DNA of 64,000 nucleotides from Physcomitrium patens (lineage: Eukaryota > Streptophyta > Bryopsida > Funariales > Funariaceae): contig NC_037257.1 in assembly GCF_000002425.4 (NCBI RefSeq), positions 18,643,879-18,707,878 of the forward strand, given 5' to 3'. Positions 12,601 to 25,539 of the stretch are shown here, piece by piece (position 1 is the stretch's first letter; the number at the start of each line of letters is the position of its first letter). Under the pieces are notes generated by a model. The model was not told the DNA's origin and ran no database searches. It saw nothing but the letters and a program-made list of their open reading frames with translations. The translations under genes were made by a program, and so were the position numbers.

Positions 12601-15600
12601 AATATTTCCTGCCTGAGCTTTTTGGCTTCCTGGTCTGTGACTTGGGATGCTCTACCGGAGTTCTCCCTAGCCTGGTCGGCCTCCAACTCCTGTTTGCATG
12701 AAAAGAGTAATAATTGTGTAGACAAGTCCATATTCAAACAGATTCAATAACGTAATTAAGAAATAGGCAGACATGGAACATAAATCTCCAAAAATTCGAA
12801 TTCCATGGTTTGCATCATAGCACTAGCAAAGAGGGTGACCAGAAATTTAGCACGAACTATTCAGGTGCAGGGAAAAAGTAAGCAACTTACCTTCAGAAAA
12901 TCTTCATGGTAGCGATGGATAGAAACACGACGTTGAGGTGCACTACCATTTGCAGGTTGCTTCACTTTCTGAGCTGTTTGCAATATACTCTGAGTAGGTT
13001 GTGCTTGTGATTCTCTCCATGGTAAGAGGGATGCCAGGTGCGCAGTCTCTGTCGACTGCCCTAAGTAATTAGGATAACGACCAAAGATAAATTAACAAGA
13101 AACAAATCCAGTCAATTACGTCAACCAGGACCAGCAAGGTTGCCAGGTAGGTTAATGATTTGAAAGTCGAACTTATCTTTGCTAGCTATAAACTACGTAG
13201 AGAAGATCAGGGCCAATGCAGCCAAATATTATTCTGCAGGGACGTGCTAATATTGACCACTATGTCTAGCGAAAGCAAGTATTACTGGTATATAGACTAA
13301 TAAAACATGGAACCATGTTATTATGCATTCTCACTGTTTCGTTTATTAGCTTTTAATACGGAGGAATCTTGCACTCTGGGAATTTTGTAGAAACTCTATA
13401 ACACAGGTTTACTTCGTAAGAAGATGCTAGCGGAGAAGCACTAGCACCAGTTGGAACTCAACACACAGCACGTTTTGAAGTACTAATTCCATACCACAGA
13501 TGGTATAAGCAAACCTGAAGGCGTATGGACCCAGAATATTTCTCCTTCTGGAGTTCACGGATCCTCCCCTCCCAATCGTCCTGCATCTGCAGCGAATTCT
13601 TCTCAGCCTCAATCTGCTGTTCCGCCAATCGCTCTGTGACCACTTGAAACTTCTTCCGTTCGTCTGCCACAAGTCTTTCCAGCTCCTCAACCTGCACTCA
13701 ACTAGCAAAACTCTCATGCTTTCAGATCCAAATTAAAACGTTCAGCAGCAGTAAAAACACCCACTCTCACTGGGCATTGTTCCTATACAACAAAGTTCGG
13801 CTGACGGAAGTTATTTTCCTAACTCATTTGGGCTCAACGGATGTACTTCACCGGTGACGTTATGAAGGATTTACCTCGGATTTTTGTTAGAAAAATACAC
13901 AATGGATAGGAGTGTGACAATTACTGTCAGGAAATGCAGGACAAGAACTTCATTGGCTAAAGGACGAATAAACTTCAACTCCGTTTTGACTTATGCACAT
14001 TCTGTGAAATGAAAAGCAAAAGATGAAAGTTAGATCCGTAAGATGTAATCACACAACTGGTCCTTCCATGAACTGCAGTGTCTATAGGATAATGTAAACC
14101 AAGATCGAAAGTATAGCACAAAGGGAAAGCAACGTCTGCCTTTCTCTTCAGCTCAACATTTACAGTTGGTGAGGGGAGTTCCACAAGTTCGTATGCTATT
14201 GAGGACTGGGCGTCTTTGTTGTCGTAATCGTAATACGCCGCTTCGTTGATCTGTGCCAATGGACGTTAGGAGGTATAGGGGGAAAAAACTGCCATTTTCC
14301 GTGTACATCTACAACTGCCACAGTTACCAAACTTGATAGAGAGAATGCGTCTTCACTAAGAGAGTAAAGTAATGAAATGAAAAATGTAGGAAAAGTCACT
14401 TACTTTATTGGGATCGTTCAGAAATCTAGATTCTGATGCCAAAGAAGGCTGAACATAATCTACATTCACCTGACTAGGCCTCTGTGACTCCTTCCCAGTT
14501 TGAGCATATGAAAGCTTGTGGTCTGAATCAAAGCTCTGATTCTTTAGTGGCTAGTCAATAACTAGCACAATGTAAAGTAATTTTGTTAATACACCCACAG
14601 CAGCTTCATTTTGAGTTTTACGATTTGTAAGGTCATAAACAATCACTGGAAGTACATGAAATCATGCAACACAAATCGCAAAGATATGTTCATTGCCTTC
14701 CTCCTCGACATTTCCAAACGAATTCCGGTTGCTTTCATCCCTTTCATTGATCTCATAGCTTCCACCATCACAAGATTTTCTCTTTCCATCAATTTGGACC
14801 CCTACAGGAATCCAAATGCTCGCAGATCTATACAATGTGCTCTCTCCGCCAATTGAGTCCCTATTTGATGTGCTTCTTGGAAGTCCACTCGAGTGAACAT
14901 TCGATCTCTGTTCTTCTTCTCTAGGATCTAGAATTTGCATCACCGAAAGCCCACACCGTTCTGGACTCCCGTAAAGATGACTTTTCTTCACTGGATTCAC
15001 GTCAGAACAATATCTGTCGCTACTTGAGTTGAGCAAAATTCTTTTTTTCTGTTGGGTAGTCATTTCCTTCAGCTGATTCTCAGGGTTGGAATTTGGAACT
15101 TCAATTGTTGTTATCGCGAACTTCCTACCATTCACGCTTGACGAAAGACTTGAATGTTCTACTTCTGAAATGTCCATTGATGAGACATACTTCTTGTCGT
15201 CTAAAGACAGTGAGGGACCAGAGCAATCTTCTCTAGAAGTGTCTCTTGTATTGGTCAATTTTTCAAGGAGTGGCTCGTCCGTTACTTGGTCGTTTCCATC
15301 GAATCCCATGATCTTTTTGCTTGCAGCACCTAACGGTTCGTTATCTTCATTTTTGCTCTCAGTTGCTAGACAGAAACTACTCGCTCTATCAAGACTTCTG
15401 GATCTCTCTGAACAAGCATTTTCACTCTCTTGTCGGAAGTCCTCATTCCTCAAACCCACTTGAGCAGAAGATCGCATCGGATATCGTCCCGATGGTTGCC
15501 GTCTTCGAACTGTAAGGTAATTTGTTTCGCCACTGCTGCCTTTGTTGGATCCAATTTGCGGATCTGGCGACATACCATGCATTACTCTTTCATTATTGCA

Positions 15601-16083
15601 CGCTTCGACAGTCCCGTAAAAAGCTCTCTCTTGATCTTTGGGTCCACCCGTAACATCATATGAACTTGGAAGCTGTTCATGACTAAAGAGAAAATTCTCA
15701 TAATCAAGTTTCCTTTCCGGAGATTCGTAGCCTGTCATGTCTGCAAGACGGCCTTTTGATTCTATCTTTCTCAATCCAGATTCTGAGCTTCTGCAAAACC
15801 ACCACATTTGCAGTCATGATATAATCTCACGTAAGCGGGCACGAGCGTCATCACCTCAGAGCCTTTTCTGAGATTGGTTCACTACATTACAACAAACAAG
15901 GTCTCACAGCAGGCGCAAGCAGCTCTACTCATGTGGTTGCAACCTCAGAAGAACACTTCGGTAATTTGATCCATAAACAAAGGATGGAATGGATTGACAG
16001 TCGTAGATACGAAGTTACCTTGTGCTCTGCGACTTGAATAATTTGCACTCTGAATTCCCAATCTCGAAAGGTGATTGGGTGTT
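9606..16083 (-). CDS. CEP162: CEP162-like centriole/axoneme coiled-coil protein (5' end unresolved)
   Basis: Minus-strand gene. Exons (high to low): about 16083-16019, 15790 to about 14690 (donor uncertain), 14550-14404, 14250-14164, 13691-13515, 13055-12891, 12689-12570, 12358-12128, 11801-11598, 11506-11363, 11058-10759, 10165-10019, 9743-9606 (stop). The last eleven exons are all phase 0 and stay open throughout. The N-terminal third is acidic, Ser-rich and disordered; the rest is nearly continuous coiled coil. Family blocks: EILQQEILIRGYQ running into RENEKALQKIK (exons 12689/12358), and KQEYEKRLQHLQ followed by SRVKALESQ (exon 11058), which match the C-terminal half of animal CEP162 (KIAA1009/QN1), a distal-centriole protein that promotes transition-zone assembly on axonemal microtubules. 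In a plant it would act in sperm flagella. The start codon and upstream exons were not found. It could instead be another long coiled-coil protein. Confidence 0.7.
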
Positions 16084-19000
16084 CTACTGTCAATTGTGTG
16101 GGAAACTGATACCCTGTTAAACAAAACTCAAACTCAACCTCCCAATTCAATTACATATCAGTGTTCGTACATTAGGGCAACACTCTTCACCGTTCCGTGT
16201 TTTACCAAGTCACTAGCTATTCTGATGGTATTGGTGGCTGACACTCTCAGCAGACATTTTGCTACAGACCATCATCTATCAACATGAATGAGCCATACTC
16301 GACAGTATCATGATCTTCAGCCACACTGTAGGTATTCTGGAGATGGCGAAAATCAAAAATATAACATTGATCTTTGACCATAAGCCCCAAAACCAAGGCC
16401 GGTTGAGGTGGTCACAATAGTTGGATTAAAACATTGAATACCTGGAGGGATGACAAATTTCAAGAGAGAATCGAAGGAAAGCAATTTCCAAGAGAGACTA
16501 GAGTAAGAAATAATACCAGTTAAGATCATCAAATAAAACAAACTTTTTGCGATTCCTCGGCCTCAGAGCTGGTGATTAAGGCAAAAGATTATTGATAGCC
16601 ATTTTCCCTCTCTTGTATCACTGATTACTCTGAAACAAAATGCAGCGAGCATATGGCCAGATAAATATACATGATGAACCACAGTTTCAGTACCCCTTTC
16701 TCACCGTGACGTTAAGCAGCGAAGGATATCTTCAGATACTTTCAATACAATTAAGTCTTCCATGTCATGACACAAGTGGCTGTTGTAGCAAGCATATTAC
16801 CGACCAGATAGAACTTCTGAGTTTATAAACAATAGCGAAGTGTAATGCTACTAACAAGATGGAAATCATACGAAGGGGCAAAGAAAGAAACATGATAGAA
16901 CCTCAAAATCCAGTTAACATATCATTCGAGAACAGGAGTGCAGGTTCTTCTGATGTTCTTGTATAAGTCGGCGTAGGTAGAATGAACACGAAGAGAGAAT
17001 AATTTGTTTTGGCACCGAAAAATGAAAGACTATTAAAAAGTCAGATTTTGGACGGGTAAAATCGTCCTTCTCCATATGTACTATGCAACAGCAATACTGA
17101 ACGCTTTCATGGGCTGAAACATCAATGCATATATCTTTTTCTTGTTTTTCTTTTGGGTCGCTATCGACAACACAGAAACAAGGACTCCACCTTGATATGT
17201 CTCACTGTACTGCATTGTCGACATCGTACCTACGATGTGAGACACATGCATCCCGTCCCTCAATTATGAATACCCAACATAAAACATATACGTACTCTTT
17301 TTCAGTATTGAACAGCTCCATCTACTGCAAATGACAAAATCTTTCATTTTACTGCTACATTCTTTGTCAGTCCTCCCAGATTCTTGATTTCAAGCTAAGC
17401 CATCCTTGACTTGATTTGAGACCCATGAGTAAGTGAGCTCAGGATTAAATCTATAGGAATAATGGTCACTTGGTAGTCTGTCCCCAACAATTTTTGTGAA
17501 CTACCCACGGCAATCATATCCAAGAATATGTTCTTGTACGTCTCACTTTTAAATTCCACTAAGAAAAAACGTCACTAAAGCGCTTACTGCTTCACTAGCA
17601 TAACAATCTGGGCGTCTGAAAATCTAACTTCACAGGATCTATGTGTACCTTGTGGCTCACCCACTCCACTGAAATCGAAGGACTTCTCTCAGCTCAAATC
17701 AACGTCACGATTCAAAATAAAGTGTACCAGATTACAAAATCCAGACTAAATAGCATCAACTGCTTCTCACTCAATCTTTTGAAGCTAGGCTCAAATAATA
17801 GACCTCTTCACATTGGCAACTATGAAATAGTTGATAATGACCTAGCCTACATACTCCATTGTACTGTAAACAATAGCTCCAGCAAGACTAGCTCGCAGAG
17901 AGAGCACAGACTATTACTTGCAAAACTCACTAAGATTGCAGTGCCATCTTTCGTAGGTTATTGTAAACTGTCGACAGTTGATGTACGAAAACTTACAACA
18001 ATAACGAACTTCAACTGCGACAAATGACCGCTGAAATAATCCAATGTGAATCAAGAAGTGCAGATATATAGAAGAGCTTCCAGACGACCATTCACATTGG
18101 TCCTGAGACCTCTGTCGCACATGCAGAAACCATCCAACTAAAATTTCCTGGTTCTAGGAAATTCAGCGCATGGAGGACAATAATTTCTTACTGAAGCGAG
18201 TGAAAAAACTACCCAAGAGCAACTTGAAAAATCTTTTAAACCATTATCGAATCTCCAACACAAGATGCGGATGGTCAAATTATGCTACAGAAATTCAAGC
18301 TTCTAGATTAAAGAAAGAAAGAGTAAGATAGTGTATCCAATCTCACAACAAAGAACCGCAAAGAACCCCACCAGAAATGTACAGTCCAGCAGGACCATAA
18401 TGCACTTCGTTTTCCATAACTTGGGCATTTCCTGCTGCAAACGCTGAGACCACATTCAAGAAACAGCTGCTGTGGTAGTGCAATTTGAATCAAAACCTCG
18501 CACATTACAGTCAGATTGTTGTTGCTGGAGGTTTGAGTGTATGCCTTGGAAACGAAAGCTTCGTGTGGGAAGGGAAAAATACGAAGCACGAGGAGACGGA
18601 GGGGTGCAAAAACCTGCAACAGTTGCGGTCCTTTCAGCTGAAGTGCAAAATCCGACGGTCCCCATCTCCATGTCCGCTGAAGTCTCAAAAGTCTTCACTG
18701 TCTCACCAAGTCTGAAGCGAGTGATAAGAGAACGATGGAGAAGACCTTGCTTTATTTTCTGTTCATATCTTGGGATGCATTCTTGCAGATGAACTATCCC
18801 TCGTTAATGACAAGCTGTGTTGCACTTCCTCGCCAAATAGATAGTGGATGTTTTCCTCACAGACATGTTGCAACTATTTGCAATCCTATGAATTTTCAGT
18901 CAATTTCAGAGTTTACTATGATTTCTGGAAACACTAATTCACACCGATTTTTCGGAAGAGATTATTTTTGCCATCTCCATCTCATCCTTAGTCATCAATT

Positions 19001-19254
19001 TGCAGCATTGTCTGTCTGCTTCATCAGTCTGAATTCTACCCTCTGCTCTTTTTCCATGCGTTTATGAACTGTCAAAGCTCCGTTTGCCAGGATATCCAAT
19101 TTTGGTTTGTGGGTCCCTTCTGTGATGGTTGCACATCTCCTGGAATGCCTATGAGGTGGTGCCAGGGTTCGAGAGAGTGCGAATTGCAGCTGCTGCATGG
19201 TCAGACTCTGTGATTCCTTGTTCATTGTCTAGTGAGAGTTGAGGAAAGGTGGCG
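16084..19254. other. intergenic / 5' region between divergent genes
   Basis: No gene was recognised. It should hold the missing 5' exons and promoter of the CEP162-like gene (minus) and the promoter of the anthranilate synthase gene (plus). A 128-codon plus-strand open frame at 17641-18027 and overlapping frames around 18308-18792 show no family motif. Confidence 0.4.
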
Positions 19255-22200
19255 ATGGAGTGTCTTGTCGGTCGTGGCGCTGTGTGTTGTAGTGGCGTCG
19301 GTATCGGGACATCTGTAGCGGCAGAGAGACAACACAGGAGCGGTGCCAAGGAATGCGTGCTTTTCAAAACAAAGAAGAACAGGCATTTGAAGCAGTTTGT
19401 AAATGGAGCTTCTGTGAGTCCTTGACTCTGTGCGCATGCTTATCTTACTGCAATCTCGTTAACAGTTCCTCGAGGGTTTTTCCTTCGAAAGTGTGGAAAT
19501 TTGGTTTTTCTGTTAACAGTTCCAGGGAGTTTTCATTAAAGATTTTTGTGAAGTGACCATTGCCCACGTTGGAGGAGATGCTACTCAAAACTCGCGCAGT
19601 TATTGAAATTTATTGAGATCATGAAACGCAGAAAATATTATCGCGCCTTTCTCTTTTGCAATCGAACTTAGATCCAATATTACGACAGATTGGTTTGATC
19701 TACTCTGAGGCTTCAGGATTAACTTATGGTGTACCATGAGAATTGTTTCAAATGCTCAAGTTTGTAAGATTTGGGTTGGTTTCTGAAGTGTTCTTTTATT
19801 CAGATTGGTGATTATGCTCGGAAATCTTTTCGACCTGTTATTTCATGCCAAGCTGCGAAGACAGCGGTGAATGCAACAGCTATTGAAGACCAAGAGTCTA
19901 CCCCAGGTAATGTTCATATTCTGCCTAGAGTTCATTATTCAGGGTTTAGGGTTTAAGAGCTGCGAAGTCTGATTTCAGACGATAGCATAAGGAATGCTTT
20001 GCAGTATGTGGAAATGTTATAAACTTCCGGAGTGTCGTTTTCGAGTCACACTTCCAGGAGGTAGATGATATATTTACCTTTTAAACGTATTTTAGGACGA
20101 TCTCAATTTCTGGAGGCTGCGCAACGAGGAAACCTGGTGCCGGTGTATCGGCGCATATTCGCTGATCATCTCACACCAGTATTGGCGTACCGGTGCTTAG
20201 TGAAAGAGGATGACAGAGAAGCTCCGTCCTTTCTCTTTGAGTCCGTTGAAAATGGAAAAAGCATCAATATGGTGAGTTCTCATGTTGTCATATAGTTCTA
20301 CTGTGATGTCTGGATGGATAATGTCTTGAGAATACTTGCTACGTTGGAGTTTTCTGTAAGCCTTCGAATGTGATCATTCGTTGCGCACTCCCATAGCCTG
20401 CGATTTTTTTTGCTTGGGACTTATGGCTTCGTTGCACCCATAATTTTTTTATTTTAAAAATTTGTTTTTAAGAAGCTCTCATTCTTGTCTTTCGCCTCTC
20501 TGAAGTGAATAAACCATAGAGCGCCTGGGAATCATAATGTACAGTACAATGCACTACCTTCTTAAAAAAGCTATTCTTACGAAGCGTTCGGTTATGGTTT
20601 TGAGGAGGAATTTTGTAATCCTATAGATGTTGCAGCGACATTGAAAAGTAATTGATGCATGAACAAGACGAAGACGAAGAGGTGTGTTCCTTTAATGAAG
20701 AGATATTCTGAAGTTAGAGTCGTTTGCTGACAGGGGAGATATAGTATGGTCGGAGCTCAGCCCTCAATGGAGATCATCGCGAAAGAGGATCGCATCACCA
20801 TATTGAATCACGAGGAAGGTACCCGTGTAGAGAAACAATCTGACAATCCCCTGAACGAGCCTCAAGAAATTGCATCAAAGTGGAACCCAGTGAAGTTCGA
20901 CAGTCTTCCGGATGTTTTCTGTGGTATGGTTCAACACTGACGAGATCACGCTCTGATAGAGCTTCTTTCGATGATTTACCATGTAATTATGTATATATAA
21001 GATAAACCCTTCAATCAAATCATATTCTTTTTTCCTTTTTTGAGTATAATTAACCCACTGAGTCATCATAGAGAAGCACTGAGACTACACGCATTCACAT
21101 TGTGATGATTACATAAACGCTGAGTCGTAACATCTCCTATATAACATTTGCACATTCCTAAGCATGAGCTGAAATTTTTAGTTGATATCTTCGAGCATGG
21201 TTGCAGGAGGATGGGTTGGGTACTTTTCATATGACACTGTGAGGTATGTGGAGAAAAAGAAGTTGCCCTTTTCTTCAGCACCTATAGATGACCGAGGTTT
21301 ACCTGACATCCACCTAGGGCTTTACAACGATGTACTGGTTTTTGATCATGTGACTAAGGTATTATTCTGTTCCGTATACTTTTCACATCTTGAGTTATCG
21401 TTTTTTCTTGCACAAACAGGTATACTGAGATGTTCCTAGTGCTATATCAGAATAGTATGTATAGTATTTGTTATTAAAGTTCCCGTAACAAATTACCAAC
21501 CTCTTCACTTTCATATAAATATATATATAGCCTTTTGTGTGTGTGTGTGGCTCTTTTATGCCAATGCTTGTGCACACAATAAATAAGCCTTATAAATAAG
21601 ATTGGCCTGAATGTGGTTGCCACAGTTAGTGTATGTATTACATTGGGTTCATGTGGACCGGTTCGATAACCCTGAGTCCGCTTATGAGGACGGGTGTAAA
21701 AGACTTGATCTTTTGGTGGCTCGCCTACAAACCCCTGGAAGGTACCAGCTTTGGTCCTCTACGTAAATATTCTAGATCTTTAGTTTTAATTAACAAATCG
21801 AATTTCCTGCTGTATGGTATTTTTTCTCTTTGATTTAGATGGATTTTCCAGCTCTGGAAGCCTGTTTACTGCAACGTTTTCAAGTCCTGACATACTCGCC
21901 TTCGGTTTTGTTTTAAGGGTCAAACTTTCAAGTGGATCGGTGGAATTGTCCATTGAACAATATGGCCAGAGAACAGCTAAATCAAATTATACTCCCGAGC
22001 AATTTAAGAATTCTATTTCGCTAGTGAAGGAGCACATATTGGCAGGTGACATTTTCCAACTGGTCCTCAGCCAGAGGTTTGAGAGACGAACATTTGCAGA
22101 CCCTTTTGAGGTTTACAGGGCTCTGCGTATCGTAAATCCTAGTCCATACATGATCTACCTTCAGGTGTGTCACCTTCCTCTGAACGTTCTTGAAACATAG

Positions 22201-24158
22201 CGCGAATTAAGTGTAGTAAAGATTACTGTAGAAAATGTCGATATGATTACAGCTGTTGCAGTTGCTCAAGAGAAGCATAGATATGGTTTATTCGACCATT
22301 TTAAAAAATTCTCTGAATTGTTTCTGCTTTGAAGCTTTCGGTCACGTCTTCTAACTCCCTTCTTTCAAGTCCGGTTGCGTTATCGACTTGATTGGAAATG
22401 TTCTTGAATGCAGGCGCGGGGTGCCATAATGGTGGCGTCTAGTCCAGAGATACTTACCCGTATTGCTGAGGTAACACACACATGTGAATTATACACATTT
22501 GGCTTATCACAAAGTATTCAAGCTTCTTTTACGGATTTTTGCTACCTTTTGTAGTGGTTCTTGTCTTTCATTTTCTGACCCACATACGTGTTGTCTGTTT
22601 CTTATTCCTTCAGACGTTAATGTGTATTTCTTACCTGACTGTTCTGCAAAGCAGGGGACTGTGGTGAACAGGCCACTAGCAGGAACACGCAGGCGAGGGA
22701 AGACGCCAGAGGAAGACATGGCTCTGGAGAGAGATTTATTAGCAGACGAGAAGGAATGTGCGGAGCACGTCATGCTTGTGGATCTAGGTCGCAATGATGT
22801 TGGAAAGGTGAAGCATCATCCCTTTCAAGTTTCTTTCCATGATCTAGTTCAAGTCGATGAGACCTGTTGCTGTCTACACCTAGCTTAGTATATACAGACG
22901 AAGAAAATGGTATGACTTGCTCTGCACTTGCCACTTCATTTCATTGCAGTTGACTAATTTGTAGCGAAGACGTTATGCTTAGGAAGATGTTCGCTATTCA
23001 AAACTAGGGAATGCTTTTGGGTTAAATGCCACGGTCGGTACTGGGTCAAATCTCAGAAGTTGCTCGGACCGCGATGTATTATGGTCCTGGATGTTGAGTG
23101 TGCAGGTTTCCAAGGCAGGCACGGTGAAGGTTGAAAAATTGATGGAGGTGGAGCGGTATTCACATGTGATGCACATCAGCTCCACGGTACTGATCCCCCC
23201 CCCCCCCACATTATAGTTAATCTTGATGGTACAAAGACCTTTGAACAGAGAATGTTGAATGCACTTCCCTTCTCGTCCTTGTTTTGACCAAAGAATCCTA
23301 ATTCACATTAGGTTTGTTTAATGTTAAATTTCTTTATTATAGAAACATACACATTTTTCTACTGGATTTCAATATTCATGTTTTGAGGACACAGGTGACA
23401 GGAGAGCTATTAGACGAGCTTTCTAGTTGGGATGCACTACGGGCAGCATTGCCAGTCGGCACTGTCAGCGGAGCTCCCAAGGTTACCGTCCTTTCTACCC
23501 TCTGCTATCATGGATTCTGTGTAACTGGTATTTGGGCTCACATGAGTCATGACAAAGTTTTGAGAAATTCTTGTCGCGAAATTCTGATTCAAATGATCGT
23601 AACTAATCCCTCCTTGTAACACAGATCTTGCAATTTCTAGGCACATTTCCTGAGTCTTTTCAGTCCAAAGAACTGGAAAGAAGGGAAAAATTCCCAAACT
23701 GACTTCACACATGGTGACAGGTGAGGGCGATGGAGCTGATTGACGAGTTAGAGCCAACTAGAAGAGGCCCTTACAGTGGTGGCATTGGCGGCGTGTCTTT
23801 CACTGGGCAGATGGACATTGCATTAGCTCTACGTACAATGGTGTTCCCGACGCAAAGAAACGACGCTATGTATTCGTACAAACAGGCGAACAGCCGCAGA
23901 GAATGGGTTGTTCACCTACAGGTCTGATCTCTTCTTTGCAATCCTAAATGATCCTGATTTAACAAGTATTTGACTTGGTTTGAAACCCGGTTATCGATCT
24001 TCTCATGATTTTAAGCATGATCTTGTTCACAGGCTGGTGCTGGAATAGTCGCGGATAGTGATCCCGAGAGCGAGTACCAGGAGACGGTGAACAAGGCTGC
24101 TGGGCTTGCTCGTGCAATTGATCTTGCAGAATCTGCTTTTGTGAAGACCGACACTTGA
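19255..24158 (+). CDS. ASA: anthranilate synthase alpha subunit, plastid type
   Basis: Converts chorismate plus ammonia or glutamine to anthranilate, the first committed step of tryptophan synthesis, in the plastid. Exons: 19255-19413, 19804-19906, 20096-20271, 20734-20923, 21207-21358, 21626-21741, 21918-22164, 22414-22470, 22655-22807, 23106-23186, 23395-23481, 23721-23921, 24033-24158; all GT-AG, all phases agree, 615 residues, close to other plant ASA proteins. Residues 1 to about 75 are a basic, Ser/Ala-rich transit peptide. The TrpE N-terminal domain carries FLFESVEN (about 133-140), the site equivalent to the LLES tryptophan-feedback motif. The chorismate-binding domain has [47 protein letters not shown] and GPYSGGIGG, so the catalytic core looks intact. 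The start was chosen as the first ATG opening a frame that splices in phase. The beta (amidotransferase) subunit is not in the window. Confidence 0.93.
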
Positions 24159-25092
24159 ACGATCATCATAGCTTCATTTTTGTCACAGAAAATGTGTTGC
24201 TCTCCATAGATTCAATTATGAACTCTGCGAGATATCTGTCACAATGCTAAGAATTCATTTTTGTGACCCAAGGTTTGTCAAACAGTTTGGGAGATTACTA
24301 AGATCAGGGATGAAATAGCTACTTGCGATTGGAATCTTTTGAAGTGAATTTGTACAACGGATATGATAGTTGGAAATGCAGCAGAAATCGGTAGAAGTGG
24401 CCGCGTATGATTTACTATACCATCGTGGGGTTCTATTGTTAGTAGCAGCTTTCATCTTTTATTAAAGACGCATGAAAATTTGATTTTTCTTCAGATTAGA
24501 CGTTCTGCCTAGTTATGTGTCTACGATTTTGTGTTCGACGGGAGTGGGGTACAATTATGTTAACCTATGCTTCTGTTCTACAGGATTAGAGTCTCTATGG
24601 AACAGAATATTTGCCGATCGAACGGTCGGGTACTCTGGCAACATAGATGATTGGCATTTGTTATCAGAGTTGAAATAGCTAACTTCACTAAGTAGGAACG
24701 GTTGTCGCATGTTTGCGTTGCAGAGCATGACCCTTCATCGCGATTGCCTCAGTTTATATGTAATAACGACGTATACATGACCTGAAAATATAAATAGCAC
24801 TCCTCATCTAACGTAGCGCGCACTGTAAACAGAAAATCAAAAATACAATTTTGTTGACGCAAACAGATATCCTCTCAAAATAGACGAAATTCACATTCGA
24901 TTACAAGATGTAGCTATCCGCATGGACAGTGCTCAAGCTTGCAGAGCTATAACCCATTGCTACAGCTGTCTTCGAAAGAACCGTGCCAAGATTCACAATC
25001 TCTAAGCTCTAGAAAATCTAGCCAATCCGCCCGACTGGCACCGATAATTAATGATTTCCTGCCTCTAGCACAGTAGCCAGACAACCATACGC
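24159..25092. other. ASA 3' UTR and intergenic spacer
   Basis: Starts with the likely 3' UTR of ASA and ends with the likely 3' UTR of the convergent eL41 gene. No further coding signal was seen. Confidence 0.5.
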
Positions 25093-25539
25093 CTACTTGG
25101 ATCTCTGCCTCATCTTTCGGCGCTTACGTTTCAGGCGCCTCATACGTTTCTTCTTCCACTATTGCCAAAGGAAGCAAGGGAAAAGGTTAGCATGATACCG
25201 CATAGACTGATGAACAGAAAATCCAGAGCAAACCTCGACTTAGATCGCTTGAAACTCTACCAATTCTAATTCATGTCCAACGCTACCAGTGCTTAATTCT
25301 GCAGCATCAAATAATCTCTTGTAATGCACAGACGATCTGCACCAAAACCTCAACAACACATCAAAGCGCATGGGCAACTTCACCGGATTACTAACACCTG
25401 ACAAAACCATATCCACTTTCCATCTCGTCACCATTGTGTCATCCCACTCACAAACCTCACCAGACGTAGGACGACGCATCTCTACGTGAACGGTACTGTA
25501 ACACAAGAAGGAGAAGTAGTCAGATACCTTGGCCCTCAT
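25093..25539 (-). CDS. RPL41: 60S/80S ribosomal protein eL41 (RPL41)
   Basis: A 25-residue protein of the large cytosolic ribosomal subunit, where it bridges the two subunits. Exon 1 is 25539-25528, coding MRAK; a GT-AG intron follows (25527-25159); exon 2 is 25158-25093, coding WKKKRMRRLK... to ...RQRSK and stop. Seventeen of 25 residues are Lys or Arg, and both sequence and length match eL41 across eukaryotes. The unspliced frame from the same ATG reads 99 codons of meaningless sequence through the intron, which is why simple ORF finding misses the gene. The intron falls exactly after codon 4. Confidence 0.95.

Noticed and set aside
17641-18027. 128-codon plus-strand ORF
   Set aside because: No family motif, not supported by flanking splice sites, lies in probable promoter sequence.
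21655-21675. ggttcgataaccc as a tRNA B box
   Set aside because: It is inside coding exon 6 of anthranilate synthase and no tRNA arms surround it.
21838-21917. Open reading continuing upstream of ASA exon 7 ([10 protein letters not shown]...)
   Set aside because: The previous exon ends with a partial codon that fits only the acceptor before 21918; the upstream acceptor gives a stop or the wrong frame.
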